Positions 56,600 to 64,000 of a stretch of 64,000 bases of DNA are shown piece by piece. The stretch covers positions 310,001 to 374,000 of the forward strand of contig NZ_CAHJXQ010000001.1 in assembly GCF_903645325.1 (NCBI RefSeq), read 5' to 3'. Under the pieces are notes generated by a model, which saw only the letters and a list, made by a program, of their open reading frames with translations, made no database searches and was not told the origin of the DNA. A program made the position numbers and the translations under genes. The stretch's first letter is position 1; every line of letters begins with the position of its first letter. The stretch is from Microbacterium tenebrionis (lineage in GTDB: Bacteria; Actinomycetota; Actinomycetes; Actinomycetales; Microbacteriaceae).

Positions 56600-57217
56600 A
56601 TGACGGAAGGGCTCCGCGAGAAGAAGATGCGCGTCGCGCGTCGGGCCATGGAGGAGGCCGCAGTCGGAATCGCCTATGAGGAAGGCGTTCACGCCGTGAC
56701 GGTCGACCGCATCTGCGAAGAGGCGACGGTGTCGCGCAGCACGTTCTTCAACTACTTCCCCTCGCTCGAGCATGCGATCTTCGGATCCGCTCTGGTCTAC
56801 GACCCTGTGCTCACCGAGCGCATTTTGAGCGCGCACCGAGACGACCTCGTGATCGCCGCCTCGCGGATCGTGATGGAGACCGTCCGCGGGCAGGGTGGCG
56901 ACGAACTCCTGCGCAAGCGGTTCGCACTTTTTGCCCGAGAGCCGGGCACGACGACGACGGTGTCGTGGGCGGCCGGGACGAGTCGCGCCGGACTGCAGGA
57001 CGTGATCCAGAACTGGCTCGATGCGCATCCGGCATCGGCTCGCCTGACGGACGCCGATCACGCCACCGAGGCGCGGATGATCGTGAACTTCTCCATCACA
57101 CTCGGCGACGAGGTTATGCGGCTGGTGGGTGAGGACGGCGGGGACTTCCCGTTCGACCCCGCCGTGTTTCGCACGGTGCGCGAGCGGATGAGGGCGCTGA
57201 GCGTACCCGCACGGTGA
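56600..57217 (+). CDS. TetR-family transcriptional regulator
   Basis: A protein of 205 residues with an N-terminal TetR helix-turn-helix (GVHAVTVDRICEEATVSRST and FFNYF, residues 25-55) and an all-helical ligand domain. AGGAGG (56587-56592 region) precedes ATG 56600. The gene is divergent from the surface-protein gene, with a perfect palindrome between them, so it probably represses that gene and perhaps itself. The ligand is unknown. Confidence 0.9.
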   Translation: MTEGLREKKMRVARRAMEEAAVGIAYEEGVHAVTVDRICEEATVSRSTFFNYFPSLEHAIFGSALVYDPVLTERILSAHRDDLVIAASRIVMETVRGQGGDELLRKRFALFAREPGTTTTVSWAAGTSRAGLQDVIQNWLDAHPASARLTDADHATEARMIVNFSITLGDEVMRLVGEDGGDFPFDPAVFRTVRERMRALSVPAR

Positions 57218-57260
57218 ACCCCCGCACCGCGATCAGCGGCACGAGGTGTTCGGACCGCCG

Positions 57261-59228
57261 CTACTTGACCTGTGCCGAGATGATGCTCATGACCGCGGTG
57301 TCGGCGAGCGTGGTGGTGTCTCCCACTTCACGGCCCTCGGCGACGTCGCGCAGCAGCCGTCGCATGATCTTGCCCGAGCGGGTCTTGGGCAGCTCGCCCA
57401 CGATGTAGACGTCGCGCGGGCGGGCGATCGCGCCGATCTGCTCGCCGACCCAACTGCGCAACTGTGTGGCAAGGCCCGCCGGATCGTGGGCTGCGAGGTA
57501 GCTCTCCTTGATGATCACGAAGGCGACGACGGCCTGCCCCGTGGTCTCATCGGATGCGCCGACCACCGCGGCCTCGGCCGTTGCCTCGTGAGCGACGAGC
57601 GACGATTCGATCTCGGCGGTCGAGAGTCGGTGCCCGGAGACGTTCATGACGTCGTCGACGCGGCCCAGCAGCCAGAGGTCGCCGTCGGCGTCGAGGCGGG
57701 CGCCGTCGCCGGCGAAGTAGTAGCCCTGCGTCTCGAACTTCTCCCAGTAGGTCTCCTTGTAGCGCTCCGGGTCGCCCCAGATGCCGCGCAGCATGCTCGG
57801 CCATGGCTCGGTGATCACGAGCAGACCGCCGTTGCCGTTTCCGACCTCTTCGCCGGATTCGTCCACGACGTCGATGGAGATGCCGGGGAGCGGCACCTGC
57901 GCTGAACCGGGCTTGGTCGCCGTGATGCCGGGGAGGGGAGAGACCATGATCGCGCCTGTCTCGGTCTGCCACCACGTGTCCACGATCGGGGCGCTGCCGC
58001 CGCCGATGACCTCGCGGTACCACATCCACGCCTCCGGGTTGATGGGCTCGCCGACCGAACCGAGCACGCGGATCGACGACAGGTCGAACTTCTGCGGGAT
58101 CGCGCGCCCCGTCTTCATGAACGAGCGGATCGCCGTGGGCGCGGTGTAGAAGATGCTCACGCCGTACTTCTGGATGATCTCCCACCAGCGCCCCGGGTGC
58201 GGGGTGTCGGGCGTTCCCTCGTACAGCACCTGGGTGGCGCCGTTCGCAAGAGGACCGTAGGTGACGTAGCTGTGCCCGGTGATCCATCCGATGTCGGCCG
58301 TGCACCAGTAGACGTCGCTCTCGGGCTTCAGGTCGAAGACGTTCCGGTGCGTGTAGGCGGCCTGGGTCAGGTATCCGCCGGAGGTGTGCAGGATGCCCTT
58401 CGGCTTCCCGGTGGTTCCGGACGTGTAGAGGATGAACAGGGGGTTCTCCGCCGGGAACGGCTCGGCGACGTGCTCGGCGGATGCCGTGGGGACGACGTCG
58501 TGCCACCACACGTCACGTCCCTCCACCCAGTCCACCTCGTTCTCGCCGCGCTTGACGACGAGAACGTGCTCGACCGTCTGCTGCTCGCCGAAGCGGTCGT
58601 CGCTGAGCGCCTGGTCGACGGCGGGCTTGAGGGGAGAGACCTTGCCCTTGCGGTAACCGCCGTCGGCGGTGATGACGACCTTGGCCCCGGCGTCGTCGAT
58701 CCGCGAGCGCAGGCTCTCGGCGCTGAATCCTCCGAAGACGACCGAGTGGATCGCGCCGAGCCTGGCGACCGCGAGCATGGCGGCCACGGCCTCGGGGATC
58801 ATCGGCAGATAGATCGCGACCCGGTCTCCGGCGCCGACGCCGAAGCTCTCGAGCACGTTGGCGACGCGCTTGACCTCGTCGGTCAGCTCGGCGTACGTGA
58901 TGCGCCGTTCGTCGCCGGGCTCGCCCTCCCAGAGCAGGGCGACGCGGTCGCCGTTGCCCGCCTCGACATGCCGATCGAGGCAGTTGTACGCGACGTTGAG
59001 CTCGCCGTCGTCGAACCACTTGGCGAACGGAGGTGTCGACCAGTCCAGCACGCGGGTGAAGGGCGTGTGCCAGTGCAGCAGCTCCCGTGCCTGATCGCCC
59101 CAGAAGCCCTCGCGGTCGGCCGCTGCGCGCTCGTACAGGTCCGGCTTCGCGACCGCGGACGCGGCGAACTCGGCGGACGGCGGGAACTGACGGCTCTCGT
59201 CGAGGAGGTGATCGATCTGGCTGCTCAT
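57261..59228 (-). CDS. acs: Acetyl-CoA synthetase
   Basis: An AMP-forming enzyme of 655 residues that activates acetate. The P-loop [13 protein letters not shown], the core [11 protein letters not shown], the [10 protein letters not shown] hinge and the acetylation-controlled Lys620 in [10 protein letters not shown] are all present. AAAGGAG lies before ATG 59228. A TAGATT at 59288-59283 (minus) may be the -10, giving a leader of about 50 nt. It scavenges acetate excreted through Pta-AckA. It is convergent with the TetR gene (43 nt). Confidence 0.97.
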   Translation of the reverse strand: MSSQIDHLLDESRQFPPSAEFAASAVAKPDLYERAAADREGFWGDQARELLHWHTPFTRVLDWSTPPFAKWFDDGELNVAYNCLDRHVEAGNGDRVALLWEGEPGDERRITYAELTDEVKRVANVLESFGVGAGDRVAIYLPMIPEAVAAMLAVARLGAIHSVVFGGFSAESLRSRIDDAGAKVVITADGGYRKGKVSPLKPAVDQALSDDRFGEQQTVEHVLVVKRGENEVDWVEGRDVWWHDVVPTASAEHVAEPFPAENPLFILYTSGTTGKPKGILHTSGGYLTQAAYTHRNVFDLKPESDVYWCTADIGWITGHSYVTYGPLANGATQVLYEGTPDTPHPGRWWEIIQKYGVSIFYTAPTAIRSFMKTGRAIPQKFDLSSIRVLGSVGEPINPEAWMWYREVIGGGSAPIVDTWWQTETGAIMVSPLPGITATKPGSAQVPLPGISIDVVDESGEEVGNGNGGLLVITEPWPSMLRGIWGDPERYKETYWEKFETQGYYFAGDGARLDADGDLWLLGRVDDVMNVSGHRLSTAEIESSLVAHEATAEAAVVGASDETTGQAVVAFVIIKESYLAAHDPAGLATQLRSWVGEQIGAIARPRDVYIVGELPKTRSGKIMRRLLRDVAEGREVGDTTTLADTAVMSIISAQVK

Positions 59229-59423
59229 GGACGCGCTCCTTTGCGGTGGACGAGGTCGTGCACAGGTCACGACTGTGAGGTGAATCTAGTCTCGCGCCTG
59301 CCGTGCCAGTACCTCCGAAAGTGGGTAGGCGGGCACAGCGCAGTCGTTCTGCACCGGGCTGCACGCTGCACTGATTGCGCACAGGCCGCGGGTTTCCGCC
59401 CCCGGCGAGGATGCTGTCGCGCC

Positions 59424-59429
59424 TACCGT
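59424..59429 (+). promoter_or_regulatory. Leaderless -10 element for the Tad locus
   Basis: TACCGT, 6 nt before ATG 59436. Confidence 0.55.
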
Positions 59430-59435
59430 CGGGGC

Positions 59436-60446
59436 ATGCCGCAGCCGTTCGTCATCCGTCCCCGCGCATCTGCCGTGGTGCACGCAACCGGCGAGCGTGC
59501 ACCGCTGCCTCCCGAGCTGGATGCCGCGCTCGGCCCGCTCGCGGAGCACTGCGCCGATCCCCTCGTCACCGACCTGTTCGTCAACGGCACCGACGGACTC
59601 TTCGTCGATCGCGGGTCCGGAGCCGAGGGCGTGCGCGACTGGGCGGCGTCCGAGCGCGAGGTGCGAGATCTGGCCGTCGCGCTGATCGGCGCCGGCGGCA
59701 GGCACTTGGACGACCAGTCGCCCTGCGTCGATGTGCGGCTCGCCTCCGGCATCCGCGTGCACGCCGTGCTGTCGCCGGTGTCGGCGTCAGGGACGGCGGT
59801 GTCCATCCGCATCCCGCGCGTCGGGGCGAGCGATCTCGACGCGCTGGCCGCGCTCGGCGCCTTCGACGCGCCGCAGCGGGCATGGCTCGAGTCGCTCGTG
59901 GCGGCCAGGGCGAACGTCCTCATCACGGGCGGCACGGGCACGGGCAAGACGACGCTGCTCTCCGCGATGCTGCGCGCCGTTCCTGCCCGCGAACGGATCG
60001 TGACCATCGAGGATGTCGCGGAACTGCGCCCGGAGCATCCGCACCACGTCGCCCTCGAAGCACGGCAGTCGAATCTCGAGGGCGCCGGCGCCATCACGCT
60101 CGCGCGCCTCGTGCGGGAGTCGCTGCGCATGCGCCCTGATCGTCTGGTAGTCGGCGAGTGCCGCGGCGAAGAGGTGCGCGAGCTGCTGTCGGCGTTGAAC
60201 ACCGGGCACGACGGCGGTGCGGGCACGATGCACGCCAGCGGCATCGCCGACGTGCCTGCCCGTCTCGAGGCGCTCGGCGCGCTCGCCGGGATGGATGCCA
60301 CGGCTCTGGCCCGTCAGGCCGTCAGCGCCTTCACCGTCGTCCTCCACCTCGACCGTGATGCCGGCGGCATCCGCCGTCTCGAACAGGCCGGCCGGTTCCT
60401 GCTCCGAGGCGAGCGACTCGACATCGAGGTCGTGCAGCCATGGTGA
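59436..60446 (+). CDS. TadA/VirB11-like secretion ATPase
   Basis: A hexameric secretion ATPase family protein of 336 residues with Walker A GGTGTGKTT (165-173), the Asp box TIEDVAELRPEH, Walker B RLVVGECRGEE and the His box NTGHDGGAGTMHAS. It would power assembly of a Tad/Flp-type pilus or competence structure. The frame extends far upstream, but ATG 59436 follows TACCGT by 6 nt. It is the first gene of a five-gene set; the 3' end overlaps the next gene by 7 nt. Confidence 0.92.
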   Translation: MPQPFVIRPRASAVVHATGERAPLPPELDAALGPLAEHCADPLVTDLFVNGTDGLFVDRGSGAEGVRDWAASEREVRDLAVALIGAGGRHLDDQSPCVDVRLASGIRVHAVLSPVSASGTAVSIRIPRVGASDLDALAALGAFDAPQRAWLESLVAARANVLITGGTGTGKTTLLSAMLRAVPARERIVTIEDVAELRPEHPHHVALEARQSNLEGAGAITLARLVRESLRMRPDRLVVGECRGEEVRELLSALNTGHDGGAGTMHASGIADVPARLEALGALAGMDATALARQAVSAFTVVLHLDRDAGGIRRLEQAGRFLLRGERLDIEVVQPW

Positions 60447-61339
60447 TCGGGCGCCGCGGGTCCGCAGCCGTCGACACCGCCGAGGCGGCTGCCGTCGCCG
60501 TCCGGACGCTCGCCGTGCTGCTGCAGGCGGGATCGGTGCCGCTGAACGCCTGGCGCCACCTCGCCGACTCCGGCGATGCGAGTGCGCGCCGGGTCGTCGA
60601 TCGCTGCGGCGAGGGGCTCCCGCTCCCGGCGGCGATCGAAGCCGAGGGCGGAGCGTGGCGCGACGCCGCCGCGGCGTGGGAGGTCGCGACGACGGTCGGC
60701 GCACCGCTCGCGGAGGTGCTGCGCTCCCTCGCCGAGAGCATGCGGGATGCGGCGTCTGCTGCCGACGACGTGCGGATCGCCCTCGCGGAGCCGGCGGGAA
60801 CCGCGCGTCTGCTGCTGTGGATGCCGCTGGCGGGGCTGCTGCTCGGATTCGCTCTCGGGTTCGACACCCTCGGCATCCTGTTCACGCATCCGATCGGCAT
60901 CGCGTGCCTGGTCGCCGGGCTCCTGCTCGTGCTCGCGGCCCGGCTCTGGACGCGGCGCCTCCTGCGACGGGCGCAGCCGGAGCCGGGGAGCCCCGGGATG
61001 CACGCCGAGCTCGTGGCCGTCGCACTGTCCGGCGGGGCGTCGATCTCCCGGTCGCTGCAGCTCGTCGACGACACCCCCGCGCGAGACCACCTGCAGGGCG
61101 ATCGCACGGCCTCGGTGCTCGATCTCTCGCGTGCCGCCGGCGTCCCTGCAGGCGAGCTCCTGCGTGCGGCCGCCGCGCAGGAGCGCCACGACGCCCGGGT
61201 GCAGGGGCGACTGCGAGCGGCGAGGCTCTCGTCACAGCTGCTGATCCCGCTGGGCGTATGCACTCTCCCCGCATTCCTCCTGCTGGGCGTCGCACCCCTC
61301 ATCCTCTCCGTCCTCTCATCCACCCCGCTGCCGATCTGA
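60440..61339 (+). CDS. Type II/Tad secretion F-family membrane protein (TadB/TadC-like)
   Basis: A protein of 299 residues with two T2SF-like helical regions and membrane segments around residues 112-140 and 270-295. It is the membrane platform for the ATPase encoded upstream. Full Tad loci have two such proteins (TadB and TadC); only one is seen here. Confidence 0.85.
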   Translation: MVIGRRGSAAVDTAEAAAVAVRTLAVLLQAGSVPLNAWRHLADSGDASARRVVDRCGEGLPLPAAIEAEGGAWRDAAAAWEVATTVGAPLAEVLRSLAESMRDAASAADDVRIALAEPAGTARLLLWMPLAGLLLGFALGFDTLGILFTHPIGIACLVAGLLLVLAARLWTRRLLRRAQPEPGSPGMHAELVAVALSGGASISRSLQLVDDTPARDHLQGDRTASVLDLSRAAGVPAGELLRAAAAQERHDARVQGRLRAARLSSQLLIPLGVCTLPAFLLLGVAPLILSVLSSTPLPI

Positions 61340-61367
61340 CGGCGGCACACACAGAAAGAAGGAACAC

Positions 61368-61565
61368 ATGAACACCGTCCCCACCCTCACCAGACGCCGC
61401 GCGGCGTCGCTGTTCACCGACGAGTCGGGAGCGGCGACCGCCGAGTACGCGATCACGACGATGGCGGCTGTCGCGTTCGCGGGACTGCTCGTCGTGATCA
61501 TGCGCTCGGACGAGGTGCGCGGCATCCTCACCGACCTCGTGCGCCGAGCCCTGACTGTCTCGTGA
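61368..61565 (+). CDS. Flp/DUF4244-type pilin-like small protein
   Basis: A protein of 65 residues with a basic N-terminus, then DESGAATAEYAITTMAAVAF, which combines a prepilin-like Gly/Glu junction with a hydrophobic helix, and a short tail. This matches DUF4244, the Flp-pilin-like protein of actinobacterial Tad loci, so it is the probable major pilin. GAAGGAAC precedes the ATG. Confidence 0.88.
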   Translation: MNTVPTLTRRRAASLFTDESGAATAEYAITTMAAVAFAGLLVVIMRSDEVRGILTDLVRRALTVS

Positions 61566-61569
61566 GCGC

Positions 61570-61917
61570 ATGCGCGGCTCCTCCCACGACTCCGAGCGCG
61601 GCTCCGTGGCCGCCGAGCTCGCCCTCGCCCTGCCCGCCGTCGCGCTGACGCTACTGCTCGGTGCCGGCGCGCTCGGCGCCGCAGCGCAGCTCGTCGCCGT
61701 GCAGGATGCTGTGGCCGATGCCGCTCGGCTCCTCGGCCGCGGCGAGAGCGCAGCGGCTGCGGAAGCCGCGGTGGCGGCATCCGTCGACGGCGCGCGCGTC
61801 AGCAGCCACACCCGCGACGAGTTCGTCTGCGTCAGCGCGCGGATCGATGCCCGGCTCGGACGGATCATCAGCATCCCCCTGTCGGCCTCGAGCTGCGCGC
61901 TCGCCGGGGGACTGTGA
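61570..61917 (+). CDS. TadE-like minor pilin
   Basis: A protein of 115 residues. ERGSVAAELALALPAVALTL is the TadE-type N-terminal hydrophobic helix with conserved Glu. It starts 4 nt after the pilin stop and ends overlapping the next gene (TGATG). A pair of cysteines follows the helix. Confidence 0.82.
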   Translation: MRGSSHDSERGSVAAELALALPAVALTLLLGAGALGAAAQLVAVQDAVADAARLLGRGESAAAAEAAVAASVDGARVSSHTRDEFVCVSARIDARLGRIISIPLSASSCALAGGL

Positions 61918-62246
61918 TGGCGGGCACGGCGCTGTCGGCCTCCGTGCTCGCGGTGTCCGCAGCCCTCGCTGTCGGGCTCGCCGCGGTCGGCGGTGCGGCG
62001 GTGACCGCGCAGCGCGCGGCAGGGGCGGCCGACGCGGCGGCGCTCGCCGCAGCGGATGCCGCCTCCGGAGCCGTGATCACGGACGCCGAGCCGTGCGCGC
62101 TCGCCGCGCGCGTCGCCGCAGCGTCCGGAGCGGTGCTCGTCGAGTGCACGCTCGACGGACTCATGGCGACGGTGCGCGTGGAAGCGGCGTACGCTGGACT
62201 TGCTGCCGTCTCCCGAGCCCGCGCAGGGCCGCCCGAGGGATTCTGA
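61917..62246 (+). CDS. Rv3654c-like TadE-type small secreted protein
   Basis: A protein of 109 residues with one hydrophobic helix (residues 2-38, Ala/Val-rich) followed by an alanine-rich region, like the last small gene of mycobacterial Tad loci. ATG 61917 is preferred over GTG 61914 because GGGGGA is then at proper distance. It is translationally coupled to the TadE-like gene upstream. Confidence 0.75.
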   Translation: MAGTALSASVLAVSAALAVGLAAVGGAAVTAQRAAGAADAAALAAADAASGAVITDAEPCALAARVAAASGAVLVECTLDGLMATVRVEAAYAGLAAVSRARAGPPEGF

Positions 62247-62335
62247 CGGCATCGACCCGAGACCCGCTCACAGTTCTGCTGTGAACACGCCACGACAGTG
62301 GTGTGTATGGTGTGCTTCGAAGAAAGGATGCACCC

Positions 62336-64000
62336 TTGGCTGAAGGCAAGAAGCTCGTCATCGTCGAGTCCCCGACGAAGATGCGGTCGATTCAGGGATA
62401 CCTGGGCGACGACTACGAGGTGCTCAGCTCCGTCGGCCACATCCGCGACCTCGCTGATAAGAAGGACATCCCGGCCGCCGACAAGAAGGCCTACGGCAAG
62501 TACTCGATCGACATCGAGAACGGCTTCGACCCCTACTACGTCGTCTCCGACCGCAAGACGAAGACCGTCGCCGAGCTCCGGCGCGCGCTGAAGAGCGCCG
62601 ACGAGCTCCTGCTCGCCACGGATGAGGACCGCGAGGGCGAGGCCATCGCGTGGCACCTCCTCGAGACGCTCAAGCCCAAGGTCCCGGTCAAGCGCATGGT
62701 GTTCCACGAGATCACCAAGGACGCGATCCAGGCGGCCGTCGGGAACACCCGCGAGCTCGACCTCGCACTCGTCGACGCCCAGGAGACCCGGCGCATCCTC
62801 GACCGCCTCTACGGCTGGGACGTCTCGCCCGTGCTCTGGTACAAGGTCAAGACTGGCCTGTCGGCCGGACGCGTGCAGTCAGCGGCGACGCGCATGATCG
62901 TCGAGCGCGAGCGCGAGCGCATGGCCTTCGTCTCGGCCGACTACTGGGACGTCGAGGCCTCGGCATCCAGCGGCAGCTCGTTCCGCGTGCGCCTCGTGCG
63001 CGTCGACGGTGGGCAGCTCGCTCGAGGAACCGACTTCGACGACACCGGAAAGCTCAAGAAGGCCGTCGTCGTCCTTTCCGAGAAGGACGCGACAGCCCTC
63101 GCGCACGCCGTTGACGCCGCCGGCGCCGGCACGGTCACCAAGGTCGAGGCCAAGCCGGGCACGCGCAGCCCGTACGCCCCGTTCACGACCTCCACCCTCC
63201 AGCAGGAGGCCGGTCGCAAGCTCTCGATGAGCGCCAAGCAGGCGATGAGCGTGGCCCAGCGCCTGTATGAGAAGGGCTTCATCACCTATATGCGAACCGA
63301 CTCGGTGGCGCTGAGCACCCAGGCGGTGCAGGCGGCGCGCAGCCAGGCGGTCGCGCTGTACGGCGACAGCGCCGTGCCGCTGAAGCCCCGGGTGTACAAG
63401 TCCAAGAGCAAGAACGCGCAGGAAGCGCACGAGGCGATCCGTCCGTCGGGCGAGAACTTCCGCAAGCCCGCTTCCGTGTCCGGCGAACTCGACCGCGAAG
63501 AGCTGCGCCTGTACGACCTGATCTGGAAGCGCACGGTCGCCAGCCAGATGGCCGACGCCAAGTACGAGACCACGACCGTCACGATCGCGGTCGATGCCGA
63601 CGGCCGCAACGCCGAGTTCACGGCATCCGGAACCGTGTACACGTTCAAGGGCTTCCTCGAGGCGTACGAGGAGGGCAAGGACGAGAAGCGCGGCGACGCC
63701 GACGCGGACTCGAACCAGTCTCTCCCTGCCGTCACCGTCGGCGACAAGCTCGCGATGTCGGATGCCGAGGCGAAGGGCCACAAGACGACGCCGAAGCCCC
63801 GCTATACGGAGGCCTCGCTCGTGAAGGCGCTCGAGGAGCACGGGATCGGCCGCCCGTCGACGTTCGCCAGCATCATCGGCACGGTCATCGACCGCGGCTA
63901 CGCCACCAAGCGCGGCCAGGCGCTCGTGCCGACCTGGATGGCGTTCAGCGTCGTCCGGCTGCTCGAGGAGCACTTCTCCGACCTCATCGACTACGACTTC
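62336..64000 (+). CDS. topA: DNA topoisomerase I (5' part, runs off the window)
   Basis: The first 555 residues are visible, with no stop before 64000. The Toprim domain has VIVESPTKM and ATDEDREGEAIAWH, and the nucleophile Tyr318 lies in GFITYMRTDS; this type IA enzyme relaxes negative supercoils. The start is TTG 62336, with AAAGGA 7 nt upstream and the family N-terminus KKLVIVESP right after. A possible -10 TATGGT is at 62306-62311. The acs-Tad-topA neighbourhood is also found in Mycobacterium tuberculosis. Confidence 0.96.
   Translation, partial: MAEGKKLVIVESPTKMRSIQGYLGDDYEVLSSVGHIRDLADKKDIPAADKKAYGKYSIDIENGFDPYYVVSDRKTKTVAELRRALKSADELLLATDEDREGEAIAWHLLETLKPKVPVKRMVFHEITKDAIQAAVGNTRELDLALVDAQETRRILDRLYGWDVSPVLWYKVKTGLSAGRVQSAATRMIVERERERMAFVSADYWDVEASASSGSSFRVRLVRVDGGQLARGTDFDDTGKLKKAVVVLSEKDATALAHAVDAAGAGTVTKVEAKPGTRSPYAPFTTSTLQQEAGRKLSMSAKQAMSVAQRLYEKGFITYMRTDSVALSTQAVQAARSQAVALYGDSAVPLKPRVYKSKSKNAQEAHEAIRPSGENFRKPASVSGELDREELRLYDLIWKRTVASQMADAKYETTTVTIAVDADGRNAEFTASGTVYTFKGFLEAYEEGKDEKRGDADADSNQSLPAVTVGDKLAMSDAEAKGHKTTPKPRYTEASLVKALEEHGIGRPSTFASIIGTVIDRGYATKRGQALVPTWMAFSVVRLLEEHFSDLIDYDF

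Overview
The window is high-GC actinobacterial chromosome. The 16S gene, the gene content and the gene-start architecture all point to Microbacteriaceae, most likely Microbacterium. The genus call rests on recognising the 16S sequence and was not checked against a database. I see no phage, plasmid, insertion sequence or CRISPR array; this is ordinary core genome with some accessory elements.

Layout. 1-6134: the 3' end of rplA, its terminator, then a complete rRNA operon (two tandem promoters, 16S-23S-5S, terminator). 6180-10035: a cystine-type ABC importer and the divergent lysE/lysG exporter-regulator pair. 10061-13471: a YqaJ-type nuclease, a short glucose-6-phosphate dehydrogenase, then the L10 leader with rplJ-rplL, which here is separated from rplA by about 12 kb. 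13522-17366: a catabolite-type promoter/operator and an ATPase-less alpha-glucoside-type ABC importer. 17408-21047: cystathionine beta-synthase, cystathionine gamma-synthase/lyase, PAP2 phosphatase and a GNAT protein. 21090-23432: tRNA-Ser, an LCP cell-wall protein and trhO. 23436-27823 (minus): moxR, DUF58 and transglutaminase genes. 27928-35996: SRP RNA, rhomboid, a lysozyme-like protein, pta-ackA, beta-phosphoglucomutase and a GH65 phosphorylase. 36074-42230: dnaX-recR, a DMT exporter, DUF2871 and a two-component system. 42312-49160: lysC (with nested beta subunit)-asd, mqo, tdk, and an lldR-type regulator with lldD. 49260-54525: HAD phosphatase, tRNA-Pro, metallophosphoesterase, bifunctional PASTA penicillin-binding protein, DUF4177 and RidA. 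54649-57217: a frameshifted LAxTG surface protein and a divergent TetR regulator. 57261-64000: acs, a Tad-like pilus locus and the 5' part of topA.

How parts fit together. The glucoside importer, GH65 phosphorylase, beta-phosphoglucomutase, G6P dehydrogenase and Pta-AckA form a plausible route from alpha-linked disaccharides to G6P and acetate, and Acs, Mqo and LldD cover re-use of acetate, malate and lactate. Cystine import lies near the CBS/MetB transsulfuration pair.

The most striking regularity is a TAnnnT-type -10 hexamer ending 6-7 nt before the start codon of about 16 genes, which predicts leaderless transcripts for much of the window. Other notable points are the surface protein broken at a run of eight C and regulated from a palindromic operator, a Microbacteriaceae-type repeat carried in frame inside lldD, the paired operators in front of the lactate regulator, the nested lysC beta subunit, and several long intergenic hairpins.
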